The notes: a model not told the origin generated them from the letters alone. A stretch of 56,548 bases of DNA from an uncultured Myxococcales bacterium (GCA_903955385.1 CAJBNH010000065.1:1-56548); one strand, 5' to 3'. Shown: positions 25,266 through 34,861, counted from the first letter of the stretch. Numbers and translations: made by a program.

Positions 25266-27068
25266 CTAAGGGCTCTCGCGCGCAATCCGAATTTCAAACG
25301 TCGCCCCGCCTCCGGGGGTGTCGCGATAGGCCACGCCGCCGCCGTGGGCCTCGGCGAACTGCTTGACCATGGCCAACCCCAGGCCCGTTCCGTCCTTCTT
25401 GCCTTGGGTTGCGAACGGGTCGAACAGTCGATGCCGGAATGCGAGCGGGACGCCCGCGCCGTTGTCGACAAACGTCAGCACCAGCTGGTCACCCTCTGCG
25501 TCGATGACCCCTTGAAAGCGCCCGTCGGTGCGGTCGGCCAGCGCGTCCCGGGCGTTGCGCGCGATGTTCTGGACCACACGCAACAATTTGAAGGCATCGA
25601 ACCTGGCGACGCCCTTGAAGCGGCAGTCGAGCGAGAACTGCACGGGCAGGACGGGCAGGGCGGGGTCGTGGAAGATCTGGCCGATCAGCTCCTCTGCCTC
25701 GTGGGCAAAGTCGGCCACCATGACCTTGCGCACCAGCATGGTCTGCTCGCCGCGTGCGAACGCCGTGACCTCCTTGGACATCTGCTGGATGCGCGCCAAC
25801 TGCGCCAGCACCTTGTCGGCCAACTCGGTGCGCTCCGACGGGTCCTCGGCGTACTTGAACATCTGCACGTAGCCCGAGGCGACGGTCATCGGCGTGCGGA
25901 AGTCGTGCATGATGCCGGTCAGTGCGCGTCCCACCGATTCCAGACGATCTTCACGCTCTGCCTGGTCGCGGGCCTGCCGCTGGGCGATGGCGCGCGCCAC
26001 CTGACCGCTGACCAGCGTCATCAGCTTGGAGTCATCCTCGGTCAAGCACTGCATCCGCCCGGGCTTTTCGACGACGGCCAGTGCACCCACGACGGCGTCG
26101 CGCGCCACCAGCGGCAGGAACACGCCGACGTCGGGCGCGAACGGCAGCTGCTCGGCAACGGCAAGCCGTGCGGCTTCATCGGCGTCCAGCTCGCACACAT
26201 CGAGCGGCTGACCGGCGGCGATCACCTGACCCGACAGACCCACCAGCTGTTCGAAGACGCGCACATCGATCCCGGGGCTGCCGTGCATCAGCCGGTGCAC
26301 GACCATGCCACGCCGAGGGGTGACGAGCGCGATCTGCACCAGCGATCCCGACACGGTGGCGCCAATGCGCTCGAGCAGGGTGCGAACCACGTCCGCCAGG
26401 TCCTGCGCGTCGCCCGCCTTGCGCTCCAGCGTGTAGAGCAGGTCGATCTCGCGAACCTTCTCGGCCAGTGCGCGGCGGGTATCGGTCAGGCTGAGGTTGT
26501 GGAAGACCAGCGTGCTGTTCAGCTTGGCGTTGACAATCGAGATCGCCGCCATCGCCATCAGCGTGTTCAGCAGCACCTCATCGTCGACCGAGAAGTAGCC
26601 TTGGCGCTTGTTCAGCACCTGCACAACGGCCACCAGGTCACCGGCGCTGTCGAACACGGGCTGGCACAGCATCGAGCCGGTGCGGTAGTCGTTCTCGTGG
26701 TCCCACGTCGGGTCGAAGCGGCTGTCGCGGTACACGTCCTTGACGTTGACGCCGCGTCCGGTGGCGGCCACCCAGCCCGCGATGCCTTGACCGGTTTGGA
26801 TGCGGAATTCCCGCAACTCGCCGTCCATGACGACCTTGGCGGCCAGCTCGTCAGAGTCTTCGACCGCCAGAAACAGCATCGCCCGGTCGGCGTCCAAGGC
26901 GCGGGTCAGGCGATCCAGAATCAGCGACAGCAGCTCGTCCAGCGACAGGCGTGCCGACAGGGCCCGCGCGATGTCGGCGAGGGTACGCAGGCGGACGTCG
27001 GCCTCAAACGAACGCACCTGAAGGTCGGCGCTCTCCGACAGGTCAGCGGGGCGTAAAGCTCGGGTCAC
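25266..27068 (-). CDS. Soluble sensor histidine kinase with two GAF domains
   Basis: A 600-residue kinase without membrane helices or a receiver domain. Two GAF domains occupy about 30-180 ('FRIQTGQGIAGWVAATG') and 205-365 ('PLVARDAVVGALAVVEKPG'). HisKA carries His388 in 'GIMHDFRTPMTV'; HATPase motifs are 'NIARNARDAL' (N box), 'DNGAGV' (G1) and 'GTGLGLAM' (G2). The GTG at 27068 has GGAGG 4 nt upstream; longer in-frame starts would overlap the divergent gene at 27166. The partner regulator is not in the window. The GAF ligand is unknown. Confidence 0.86.
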   Translation of the reverse strand: MTRALRPADLSESADLQVRSFEADVRLRTLADIARALSARLSLDELLSLILDRLTRALDADRAMLFLAVEDSDELAAKVVMDGELREFRIQTGQGIAGWVAATGRGVNVKDVYRDSRFDPTWDHENDYRTGSMLCQPVFDSAGDLVAVVQVLNKRQGYFSVDDEVLLNTLMAMAAISIVNAKLNSTLVFHNLSLTDTRRALAEKVREIDLLYTLERKAGDAQDLADVVRTLLERIGATVSGSLVQIALVTPRRGMVVHRLMHGSPGIDVRVFEQLVGLSGQVIAAGQPLDVCELDADEAARLAVAEQLPFAPDVGVFLPLVARDAVVGALAVVEKPGRMQCLTEDDSKLMTLVSGQVARAIAQRQARDQAEREDRLESVGRALTGIMHDFRTPMTVASGYVQMFKYAEDPSERTELADKVLAQLARIQQMSKEVTAFARGEQTMLVRKVMVADFAHEAEELIGQIFHDPALPVLPVQFSLDCRFKGVARFDAFKLLRVVQNIARNARDALADRTDGRFQGVIDAEGDQLVLTFVDNGAGVPLAFRHRLFDPFATQGKKDGTGLGLAMVKQFAEAHGGGVAYRDTPGGGATFEIRIARESP

Positions 27069-27165
27069 CGGTCCTCCGCGTGTGGCAGTCGATGACAAGG
27101 CATCGATCGACTCGACCGCACTTCTAACACATCCACCTGCGGTTCGGGCAGATGGGGGGCGTTCC

Positions 27166-28044
27166 ATGCTGCGGCGATTGCTTCCCCGCCCCGACCGTGG
27201 CAAAAGCGAGAGCGATGCCCGGCACACCACCCGAGCCGACTTGAGCGGGATGAAGCAAAGCGGACCCAAGCCACCAGCCTCGACCGGCAGCCGTGCAGGG
27301 CAGCCCCGCACGACCGGCGTCGCTCCGCGTCAGGCGCCGCGCGCAGCAGCCGGGCACAAGTACGGGACGTCGACGGCGCTGAACACGCTGGCGCCGCCGC
27401 CCGGATTGCCGCCGGTGGCCCCTGTCGGACCCAGCTCGATTGTCGACACCGCGACCCAACTGCATGACCGTCACGGTGAGCAAATCCGCAGTGGCAGCGA
27501 AGCCTTGAGCGTGCCGCCCGCCGCGACCGCTGCGGTGTTGCTGGCTGAGGGGCAGTTCGCGCCGACGCCGGTGGACGACCGGATGGCCATTCGTTTCGAG
27601 CCCTACGTGTTCTACCAGCAGACCGGACGCTGGCTGGTGGCGACGCACAAGGACCAGACTGCGGAGTACCGGGCGTTCTCGGAAGCCCAGGCGATCGACC
27701 CCGGCGCGGCGCATCTGGCCCTGCGCATGGGTGTGGCCCAGCTGAGCGGATCCGAAGCGAACGCAGCGGGTTACGACACGCCGGAGGCGATGCGCACGGC
27801 GCTGGAACAGGACCCTGCCGCTCAGGTTGCCGGTTTGCTGTCCGTCATTGCCGCAGACACGGGCTTGCGCGACGCCTTGGCCGCGCAGGACTGGCGTCAA
27901 GTCGCGCAGCTGCGCGCGGGCCCTGGATTTGGTGCGTTGGGCTATGACGACGCGCTGGCGGCCTGTGCCGACGCCTATCGTCGGGTCCAGCACGGCGGCG
28001 GCGACGACGATGACGGCAAGCCCAAGCGCAAGAAGAAGGGCTAG
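27166..28044 (+). CDS. Probable N-acetylmuramidase-like protein (PF11860-type) with a Pro-rich N terminus
   Basis: A 292-residue protein. Residues 1-95 are basic and Pro/Ala-rich, without a signal peptide. From about 110 the pattern follows the muramidase domain found in phage and phage-derived lysins: 'AAVLLAEGQF' with the candidate catalytic Glu, 'IRFEPYVFYQQTGRWLV', 'RMGVAQLSGSEANAAGYDTPEAM', then 'FGALGYDDALAAC'. The C terminus is Asp-rich then Lys-rich ('KPKRKKKG'). The ATG at 27166 follows a G-rich ribosome binding site. It is divergent from the histidine kinase and convergent with lepA, with stop codons 3 nt apart. The export route is unclear. The assignment rests on motif pattern only. 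Confidence 0.62.
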   Translation: MLRRLLPRPDRGKSESDARHTTRADLSGMKQSGPKPPASTGSRAGQPRTTGVAPRQAPRAAAGHKYGTSTALNTLAPPPGLPPVAPVGPSSIVDTATQLHDRHGEQIRSGSEALSVPPAATAAVLLAEGQFAPTPVDDRMAIRFEPYVFYQQTGRWLVATHKDQTAEYRAFSEAQAIDPGAAHLALRMGVAQLSGSEANAAGYDTPEAMRTALEQDPAAQVAGLLSVIAADTGLRDALAAQDWRQVAQLRAGPGFGALGYDDALAACADAYRRVQHGGGDDDDGKPKRKKKG

Positions 28045-28047
28045 CAG

Positions 28048-29850
28048 CTAGTCATCATCCGTGGACAGCACGGCCAGGAACGCCTCCTGCGGCACGTCCA
28101 CGGCTCCCACCTGCTTCATGCGACGCTTGCCGGCCTTCTGCTTCTCCAGCAGCTTGCGCTTGCGGCTGATGTCGCCGCCGTAGCACTTGGCGGTGACGTC
28201 CTTGCGCAGGGCCTTGACGGTCTCGCGCGAGATGATGCGCGCGCCGACCGCGGCCTGAATCGCCACGTCGAACTGCTGGCGCGGTATCACTTTTCGTAGC
28301 TTCGCCACCAGCGCCTTGCCCTTGGTGTAGGCGGCGTCGCGGTGCACGATGACGCTCAGCGCGTCGACGACTTCGCTGTGCAGCAGGATGTCGAGCTTGA
28401 CGAGATCGCCCGCCCGGAACTCCAGGAACTCGTAGTCCAGACTGGCGTAGCCGCGCGTGACCGTCTTCAGCTTGTCGAAGAAGTCGAAGATGATCTCAGC
28501 CAGCGGCATCTCGTACTCGAGCACGACCCGCTTGGGCGACATGTACTTCATGTCCTTCTGCACGCCGCGCCGCTCTGTGCACAGCTTGACCACGGGGCCG
28601 ATGTACTCGGAAGGTGTGGGGATTGTGCAGCGGATGAACGGTTCGCGGATGATCTTGATGTCCCCGGACACGGGCAGGTCACCGGGGTTCGACAGCTCCA
28701 TGATGGTGCCGTCGACCTTCTCGACCCGGTAGATCACGCTGGGCGCGGTGGTGATGAGGTCGACGTCGTACTCGCGCTCCAGACGCTCCTGGAAGACCTC
28801 CATGTGCAGCAAGCCCAGAAAGCCGCAGCGGAAGCCGAAACCAAGCGCGCCGGACGTCTCGGGCTCCCAGGAGAAGGACGAGTCGTTCAGCGCGAGTTTC
28901 TCGATGGCGTCTCGCAGGTTCTGGTACTCGGTCGACTCGACGGGAAAGATCCCCGAGTAGACCATCTGCTGGATTTCCTTGAAGCCCTGCAGCGCCTCTG
29001 CCGCCTTGCGCCGCGCGTGCGTGATGGTGTCGCCCACGCGGACGTCGCGCACGGTCTTGATGCCGCAGACCAGGATGCCCACCTCGCCGACCGACAGGTT
29101 GTCGACGACGACTTCCTTGGGCGTACGGACGCGAATTTCCTGAACTTCGTACTCTGTGCCGCCGGACATGAAGAAGATCTTGTCGCCCTTGGTCACTGTT
29201 CCGTCGAAGACCCGCACCTGGATGATGACGCCGCGGTAGGCGTCGTACTGCGAGTCGAACACCATCGCCCGCAGCGGCGCTTCCGGGTCGCCTTCCGGGG
29301 GCGGGATCAGGCGCACGACCGCCTCCAGCGTGTCCTGGATGCCGATGCCCGACTTCGCCGACGCCATGACCGCTTCGTGGGCGTCCAGACCGATGCCTTC
29401 TTCGATCTCGCGCTTGACCTCTTCGGGGTCCGCCGCCGGCAGATCGATCTTGTTGATCACGGGGATCAACGTCAGGTCTGCGTCGATGGCCAAGTACACG
29501 TTGGCCAGCGTCTGCGCCTCGACGCCCTGCACCGCATCGACCACCAGCAGCGCGCCCTCGCACGCCGCAAGCGAACGCGACACCTCGTAGCCAAAGTCCA
29601 CGTGGCCGGGCGTGTCGATCAAGTGCAGCGTGTAGGTCTCGCCGTCCTTGGCGGTGTAGTGCAGCCGAACCGCTTGGCTCTTGATCGTGATGCCGCGCTC
29701 GCGCTCGATGTCCATCGAGTCGAGGAACTGCGCTTGCATGTCGCGTTTTTCGACGGCACCGGTCATCTCGAGGATGCGGTCTGCCAGCGTCGACTTGCCA
29801 TGGTCGATGTGGGCGATGATGCTGAAGTTGCGAATGTTCTTGGCTTTCAT
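28048..29850 (-). CDS. lepA: Elongation factor 4 (LepA)
   Basis: A 600-residue translational GTPase (the E. coli protein has 599) that binds stalled or assembling ribosomes. The G1 motif is in '[14 protein letters not shown]', followed by '[12 protein letters not shown]', '[12 protein letters not shown]' and '[13 protein letters not shown]'. The LepA-specific C-terminal domain is clear ('[19 protein letters not shown]'). ATG at 29850. It lies downstream of the MC1-like gene, separated by a hairpin terminator. Confidence 0.97.
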   Translation of the reverse strand: MKAKNIRNFSIIAHIDHGKSTLADRILEMTGAVEKRDMQAQFLDSMDIERERGITIKSQAVRLHYTAKDGETYTLHLIDTPGHVDFGYEVSRSLAACEGALLVVDAVQGVEAQTLANVYLAIDADLTLIPVINKIDLPAADPEEVKREIEEGIGLDAHEAVMASAKSGIGIQDTLEAVVRLIPPPEGDPEAPLRAMVFDSQYDAYRGVIIQVRVFDGTVTKGDKIFFMSGGTEYEVQEIRVRTPKEVVVDNLSVGEVGILVCGIKTVRDVRVGDTITHARRKAAEALQGFKEIQQMVYSGIFPVESTEYQNLRDAIEKLALNDSSFSWEPETSGALGFGFRCGFLGLLHMEVFQERLEREYDVDLITTAPSVIYRVEKVDGTIMELSNPGDLPVSGDIKIIREPFIRCTIPTPSEYIGPVVKLCTERRGVQKDMKYMSPKRVVLEYEMPLAEIIFDFFDKLKTVTRGYASLDYEFLEFRAGDLVKLDILLHSEVVDALSVIVHRDAAYTKGKALVAKLRKVIPRQQFDVAIQAAVGARIISRETVKALRKDVTAKCYGGDISRKRKLLEKQKAGKRRMKQVGAVDVPQEAFLAVLSTDDD

Positions 29851-29968
29851 GGTCCTGCTGGCGATGGTCGCTTGGCCCGAGTGGGGCCAGCAGAGTGCGG
29901 TCGCTTGGCGGTGGTGTCAACCGCGTGGGAACCCGGCCGATGCTGTGCGCCGTACACGGGCCTCCGCC

Positions 29969-30006
29969 AAAACGGCGAAAGGCCCTGGAGCCGAAACTCC
30001 AGAGCC
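29969..30006 (-). terminator. Rho-independent-type terminator of the MC1-like gene
   Basis: On the minus strand GGCTCTGGAG (30006-29997), loop TTTCGG, CTCCAGGGCC (29990-29981) forms a 10-bp stem with one G-T wobble. It is followed by TTTCGCCGTTTT, moderately T-rich. It stands 57 nt after the MC1-like stop and before lepA. Confidence 0.7.
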
Positions 30007-30062
30007 CTCGCGGTTTCTTCGCGTTGCGACGGTCGACGGGACCGCGCAGCACGACAACTTGG

Positions 30063-30332
30063 CTACAGGTGCTCGATACCGGTCTTCTTGACGACCGCCT
30101 TCCACACCTTGGCCGGCAGCCACTTCGGACGCGCGGTCGGAGCGGTCACCTGCAGACGCTTGCCCTCGAACACGTGAACGCGCTTGGTGCCGCGCTCGCG
30201 CAGACGAATGTCCGTGAACCCGCGGTTGGCGGCCTTCAGAGCGGCGCCGCGCGGCTGGGCGTTCGAGAACACGATCGTCGTATCCTGTCCGTTCTCCATC
30301 AGAACGAAGTTCTTCTTCGCCTTCTCAGCCAT
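30063..30332 (-). CDS. Archaeal-type chromosomal protein MC1 homologue
   Basis: An 89-residue basic protein that, after a short Lys-rich start, follows the DNA-bending protein MC1 of methanogens and haloarchaea almost end to end: 'NFVLMENGQDTTIVF', 'QPRGAALKAANRGF', 'DIRLRERGTKRVHVF', 'APTARPKWLPAKVWKAVVKK'. MC1 is a monomeric nucleoid protein that bends DNA sharply; the same role is expected here. The ATG at 30332 follows GAGGGGAG. The gene is monocistronic, with its own terminator. Base composition does not stand out, so any transfer from archaea would be old. Comparison is from memory of the family sequence, but the match is extensive. Confidence 0.88.
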   Translation of the reverse strand: MAEKAKKNFVLMENGQDTTIVFSNAQPRGAALKAANRGFTDIRLRERGTKRVHVFEGKRLQVTAPTARPKWLPAKVWKAVVKKTGIEHL

Positions 30333-30723
30333 GGCCAGTTTCTCCCCTCAGCGGGCCACTTCATTGACCGGGCCCCCCGGCGGATGAAGCAGCTTTCGTA
30401 ACACTGCGAGGTATGCGGTGGAACGCGCCGACACGCAAGTCTTCTCACGTACAAAGGAAGGCCGTCCGAGGGTGTGTCGGACCTGACGTCATGGGGGTCA
30501 GACGCGAGCGTGCGCGGCATGCGCGATATAACAACAGGAAACGAAACGAGATTATGCGTCGCAGCCGAGCACGCTCCCGTTCACTCTGGACAGGCGGCGC
30601 GGTCGTGATCGCGGATGATCGTCGGCGGAATTCCCTTGATCGCATCAGCGTGTCGCGATCGAGTTCGCCCAGAAAGTTCCCGCAGCGCGGGTGCGTGCTA
30701 CGGTGCGCGCTGGAGGACTCCGG
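30333..30723. other. 391-nt non-coding region between divergent MC1-like and transglycosylase genes
   Basis: It must hold the promoters of both divergent genes, but I see no convincing -35/-10 pair. A short AT-rich patch at 30526-30560 includes TATAAC (30527-30532). Two inverted repeats lie at 30464-30482 (GTCCGA/TCGGAC) and 30483-30501 (CTGAC/GTCAG). No RNA gene is recognised. Confidence 0.4.
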
Positions 30724-32943
30724 ATGCCCCGTGCCGTACTCGTCATCGCCGTGACCCTGCTTTCGTCGCTGCTGTCCGCGCCGGTGGCGGCCCTGCCCTG
30801 GAACCGACTGCACGCTGCGGTCCAGCGGCTGCGGGTGGCGGACCTTGACGGGTTGGACAAGTCGCTGGTGTCGGTCGAAGAAGAGAGCAAATCCGAAGAC
30901 ATGGACGCACTGGTGGCGTACCTGCGGGCCCGACTGGCGGTTCGTCGCGGCGAGGGTTCCAAGGCGCGAGCCCAGCTGGCCAAGGCGCAACGGATGCGGC
31001 AAGTGTCGCCCGAGGCTTGGGATTGGGCGGAGATCGAGGTGCTGGTGGCCGACGGCAAGCCCGGCGACGCACTGACCAAGCTGGAGACATTCCGCAAGGC
31101 GTGGCCGCAGTTCCGGTGGGCGGCGGCCGACCTGCTGTACTCGCGGCTGCTGGAACGCGTTGGCCCTGCCGAGACGACTGCCGAGCTGTCGCTGCAGCTG
31201 TACGAGAAGACCCAGCTGCACCTGCCGCGCGATGAGCTGTTGGCAAGGGCCGCGCGGGTGCTGGCCGCCAAGGCGCCAGAGCGGTCGCGGGAGCTGTGGA
31301 AACGCCTGCTGATGAAGCACCCGGAGAGCGACTTCGCCGGAGAAGCCGCCAAGTTCTGGAACCCAGAGCAGTTTTCCGATGCGGAGCAGTTCGCGCGCAT
31401 GGAGCTGCTGTTCGCCCGTCGCGCCTACGAGCGGTGCCGTGAGATCGCCCTGCGCTTGTGGCTTCGCGAGCATCGGCCCGCGGAAGTGGGCTATTACCTT
31501 GGCAAGATCGGATCTGAGCGGCTGCGCGACGACTATTCCGGCGCGACGCGGATGCTGGAAGTGGCGAGCGCCGACGGTGCGCCGTTGCAGAAAGCTGCCC
31601 TGATCTCCTATGGCATCGTGCTGATGAAGGTGCACCGGCCCAACGACGCGGTGGCGGCCTTCGACAAGTGGCTGGCGCTGTATCCCGACGAGCCGTTGGC
31701 CAAGCGCGTCGAGACCCAGTACGACCGCGGACGCGTGCTGCACGGGGCGGGGCTGTCGCTGGACGCGGCGCGCGACCTCGAGACCTTCCTGAACACCTGC
31801 AAGAACGGCAACTTCGACTTCCCCAAGTACTGGTGGTTCGTCGGCTGGTGGCGTTACCGCGGCGGCGACATGGCAGGCGCGGTCGAGGCCTTCAAGCCCC
31901 TGCTCGCTTTCAAGAATCCGCTGGTGGGCGGCAAGGCGCGCTACTGGACCGGCAGGGCGCTGGACAAGCTGGGCAAGCGCGACGAGGCGGTCGAGGTCCT
32001 GGCCAATCTGGTGCGCGACGACCCGTTGACCTACTACACCGCCCTTGCCGAGCTGCGGCTGAACGAGTGGGGGCAGGGCAAGCGCGTCAAGAAGCTGCCG
32101 GACCTGTCGCACGTGCCGCACAAGGCCAGCGACGCGTTTGCGGGGCTCAAGGCATCGCCCGAGCTCGACCGACTGCGTCTGGCGGTCCACATGGGCGAGG
32201 CGGACACGGCGAACGACGTGCTGGAAGAGGTGCGCAAGCCGCTGGAGAAGCAGATGGGCAAGGCGCGGTTCGAGCGTCTTGTCGAGGACTTGGCCGACCC
32301 GCTGGAGGACTACGCCAATCCGCGGCAAGAGGCGGTGCGCCAGTGGGGCTCCGTGTTGGACGAGCCACCGTCCGCCAAGAACGTGGACAAGTGGCGCGCC
32401 ATCTATCCTCGCGCCTACGAGACGCATGTGGTGGCGGCGTCAAAGGAATTCGGCGCCCCGGAGTGGATGGTCTACGCGCACATGCTGCAGGAGTCGCGGT
32501 ACAAGCCGTGGCTGATCTCCCACGCCCCCGCCTACGGCCTGCTCGAGCTGTTGGATCGCACCGCGGCCCGTCTGGCGAAGGACGCGGGCGACGACTACCA
32601 GCTGTGGAAGCTGATGGTGCCGGCGTGGAACGTGCGCTGGGGCACGCAGTACCTTGGGGCGCTCTACAAGAAGTTCGACAAGCAACTGCCTTTCGCGATA
32701 GGCAGTTACAACGGTGGGCCGATGCTGTTCGAGCAGCACACCCGCAACAACGCCAAGCTGGAATTGGACGAACTGATCGACGACCTGGGCCCGCACGAGA
32801 GCCGCAACTACGTCCGCATGGTCATCGGCCACTTCCTGCGCTATCTGGCGATTTACGAGAAGCCCGCCAAGGCGCGGGAGTACCGCGAGCAGCTGTTCCC
32901 GATGAAGTGGCACGGCAAGTTCTTGGCGCAACCGGACTTCTGA
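30724..32943 (+). CDS. Slt70-like lytic transglycosylase
   Basis: A 739-residue periplasmic peptidoglycan-cleaving enzyme. A signal peptide (about 1-24) is followed by a long alpha-helical superhelix of TPR-like repeats (about 30-560) and a C-terminal SLT domain. The catalytic Glu590 lies in 'MLQESRYKP'; 'SYNGGP' and 'ESRNYVRMV' match later SLT motifs. The usual 'GLMQLMP' is replaced by 'YGLLELLDRTAARLA', a departure near the active site. The ATG at 30724 has GGAGG 7 nt upstream. Its 3' end is 3 nt from the convergent GIDE-like gene. Confidence 0.87.
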   Translation: MPRAVLVIAVTLLSSLLSAPVAALPWNRLHAAVQRLRVADLDGLDKSLVSVEEESKSEDMDALVAYLRARLAVRRGEGSKARAQLAKAQRMRQVSPEAWDWAEIEVLVADGKPGDALTKLETFRKAWPQFRWAAADLLYSRLLERVGPAETTAELSLQLYEKTQLHLPRDELLARAARVLAAKAPERSRELWKRLLMKHPESDFAGEAAKFWNPEQFSDAEQFARMELLFARRAYERCREIALRLWLREHRPAEVGYYLGKIGSERLRDDYSGATRMLEVASADGAPLQKAALISYGIVLMKVHRPNDAVAAFDKWLALYPDEPLAKRVETQYDRGRVLHGAGLSLDAARDLETFLNTCKNGNFDFPKYWWFVGWWRYRGGDMAGAVEAFKPLLAFKNPLVGGKARYWTGRALDKLGKRDEAVEVLANLVRDDPLTYYTALAELRLNEWGQGKRVKKLPDLSHVPHKASDAFAGLKASPELDRLRLAVHMGEADTANDVLEEVRKPLEKQMGKARFERLVEDLADPLEDYANPRQEAVRQWGSVLDEPPSAKNVDKWRAIYPRAYETHVVAASKEFGAPEWMVYAHMLQESRYKPWLISHAPAYGLLELLDRTAARLAKDAGDDYQLWKLMVPAWNVRWGTQYLGALYKKFDKQLPFAIGSYNGGPMLFEQHTRNNAKLELDELIDDLGPHESRNYVRMVIGHFLRYLAIYEKPAKAREYREQLFPMKWHGKFLAQPDF

Positions 32944-32946
32944 GTC

Positions 32947-33798
32947 CTACAGCACCGTTTGCACCAGGCCCACGACCGCCAGCACCAGACCGATGACGGC
33001 CGACGCGATCCCGCCGATCTTCAGCCACTTGGCGTTCTTCTGACCGGCGGCGACCAGCTCTTCCTCACTCTTGACCGACAGCACGTAGGGCTTGGTCGTC
33101 TCGCCTTCCTTGGCCGCCGTCGGCTTGTGCAGCGACAGGCCCTCGTCGGTGTCGGCGATCTCTCCCAGTGCGTACACCCGGCCGCCGACCGGCAGGATCG
33201 ACTCGCGGAAGCGGTAACCCTTGACGCGGTAGTTGGATCCCATCGAGCCATAGCCGCCGTAGCCGCCGCCGAAGCCCACCTGAAACGACCCGAAGCGCAG
33301 CATGGAACCGCCCGCTTCCACCGAATTCGGGGCTTCGAACCGATCCACCACCTGCTGCAGCGTGAAGTCTGCGCCGTCTGCCCGCACCTCGATCTGGCCG
33401 GTGCCGTCATCCAGCACGAACGGCGTCTTCAGGCTGGTCTGGTGGACGCTCTCAGTCCGCGTCTCCCAGCGTTGCGTGACCCGGCCGTTGGCGTCGCGGT
33501 CCTCTCGCATGAACTCGGTCTCACGCACCACCGACGTCTCGACGACCGCCGCCGCCTGGCCGCTCAGCTCGCCTTTCAGCGGCTGGTCGCAACGCACGGT
33601 GCCCTTGAGTTCCACGTACTCGCGCAGCTCAGACGGCCCGCCGCCCAGCTCGTCGCGCACCTGCTTGATGGTCTCGAACAGCGTCCCGAGCTTGGTTGTC
33701 TCGGTCGCCCGCATGAACAGCACCTTGTCCGCCGCGCGCTTGGCCAGCCAGACCAGCAGGCCGGCAAGGGCGATCAGGATCAGTCCGAACCACAACAT
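32947..33798 (-). CDS. MULAN/GIDE-like membrane protein without a RING domain
   Basis: A 283-residue protein with a TM helix at each end (about 1-22 and 258-283) around a soluble domain. The soluble part resembles the BAM/side domain of the eukaryotic mitochondrial ligase MULAN and its bacterial relatives: 'ELREYVELKGTVRCDQPLKG', 'ETSVVRETEFMRE', 'SLKTPFVLDDGTG', 'FRESILPVGGRVYALGEI'. A Gly/Tyr-rich insert lies near residue 190. No RING or zinc-binding Cys is present, so ligase activity is not expected. The ATG at 33798 has GGAGG 5 nt upstream. Role in bacteria unknown. Confidence 0.75.
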   Translation of the reverse strand: MLWFGLILIALAGLLVWLAKRAADKVLFMRATETTKLGTLFETIKQVRDELGGGPSELREYVELKGTVRCDQPLKGELSGQAAAVVETSVVRETEFMREDRDANGRVTQRWETRTESVHQTSLKTPFVLDDGTGQIEVRADGADFTLQQVVDRFEAPNSVEAGGSMLRFGSFQVGFGGGYGGYGSMGSNYRVKGYRFRESILPVGGRVYALGEIADTDEGLSLHKPTAAKEGETTKPYVLSVKSEEELVAAGQKNAKWLKIGGIASAVIGLVLAVVGLVQTVL

Positions 33799-33922
33799 GA
33801 GAACCTCCAAGTCGTTTGCGCGCAGACGTTTGCCGCAGGGGTGACAGTGCAGGACGGTGGGGGTGGCGGTCAAGATGCCTCGCTTGACGCCCCTTGTCAC
33901 CGCGCACACCATTCGACCGCCT

Positions 33923-34708
33923 ATGGACCGCCCCGCCCGCATCGCCGATTCGTTCTCCCGCGCCGCTGAGCACTACGACTCTGCCGCTGCGGTGCAGCGT
34001 ATGGCGGCGGATCGCGTCGTGGACGTCGCGCTGCGGCACTTGGCTGGCGTCCCGCAACCGCGCATTCTGGAAGTGGGTTGCGGTACCGGCTATGTCTCGC
34101 AGCGACTGTTGCAGGCCATTCCTGGCGGCACGTTTCTGGTCACCGACCTTGCTCAGGGGATGGTCGACGAGGCGCAGCGGCGCTTGGGCGGCGACCCTCG
34201 GACCACCTTTTCGCTCCTGAACGGCGAGCACCCGAACGCGACGCAGGCCGGAAGCTTCGACCTCATTGTCTCGAGCCTCGCGGTGCAGTGGTTCGCAGGG
34301 CTGGGTCAAGGGTTGCGCGGGCTGGCGGGACTGCTGGCTCCCGGCGGGCGGCTGGTCGTGTCGACGCTGGGGCAGGGCGCGCTGCAGCAGTGGCGCGACG
34401 CCCACCGGGTCCACAACCTGCCGTGCTCGACGCCGGAGTACCCGAGTCCCGAGTGGTTTCGGACGGTCTGGCCCCGCCACGGTCACGGCTCGCTGGAGGC
34501 CGACTTGGTGTGCGACGTGTGCTACGCCGATGGCAGGGCATTCGTCGAGACTTTGCAGGTGCTGGGGGCCGCGACGCCGATGGTCGGCGAGGTCCGTTTG
34601 GGGCCGGGGCAGTTGCGTCGCGTTTTCCGCGAGCTGGGCACGGAGTGCAGCGTGACGTGGCGCGTGCTGGTGTTCGAGTTTCGCGATGGACGGTCGGCCG
34701 AAAGTTGA
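33923..34708 (+). CDS. bioC: Malonyl-ACP O-methyltransferase BioC-like
   Basis: A 261-residue SAM methyltransferase whose N terminus ('IADSFSRAAEHYDSAAAVQ') is the BioC signature, with motif I 'ILEVGCGTGYVSQRLL' and 'LIVSSLAVQWF'. BioC caps malonyl-ACP so that the ordinary fatty acid synthase can build pimeloyl-ACP for biotin. The ATG at 33923 gives the expected N terminus but has no clear Shine-Dalgarno. It precedes the fatty acid operon by 153 nt and shares its ACP-linked chemistry. No other bio genes are present, so another ACP-linked methylation is possible. Confidence 0.82.
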   Translation: MDRPARIADSFSRAAEHYDSAAAVQRMAADRVVDVALRHLAGVPQPRILEVGCGTGYVSQRLLQAIPGGTFLVTDLAQGMVDEAQRRLGGDPRTTFSLLNGEHPNATQAGSFDLIVSSLAVQWFAGLGQGLRGLAGLLAPGGRLVVSTLGQGALQQWRDAHRVHNLPCSTPEYPSPEWFRTVWPRHGHGSLEADLVCDVCYADGRAFVETLQVLGAATPMVGEVRLGPGQLRRVFRELGTECSVTWRVLVFEFRDGRSAES

Positions 34709-34861
34709 CAGCCCCGGATCCGGCCTTCAGCATCGCGGCTTGCGTGCCCTCGACTTCGGTGGGCCGCGTCAGGTGTCGGGGCGAACCGGGGAAGGGACGC
34801 CCAGCCACGAACCACAACGAGCCTTTTCAGCCGACCCCCCGTTGTTGGCGGAGACCTCTGC

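Noticed and set aside
30527-30532. TATAAC as a -10 box for the transglycosylase gene
   Set aside because: No -35-like hexamer at 16-18 nt upstream, and it is nearly 200 nt from the start codon.
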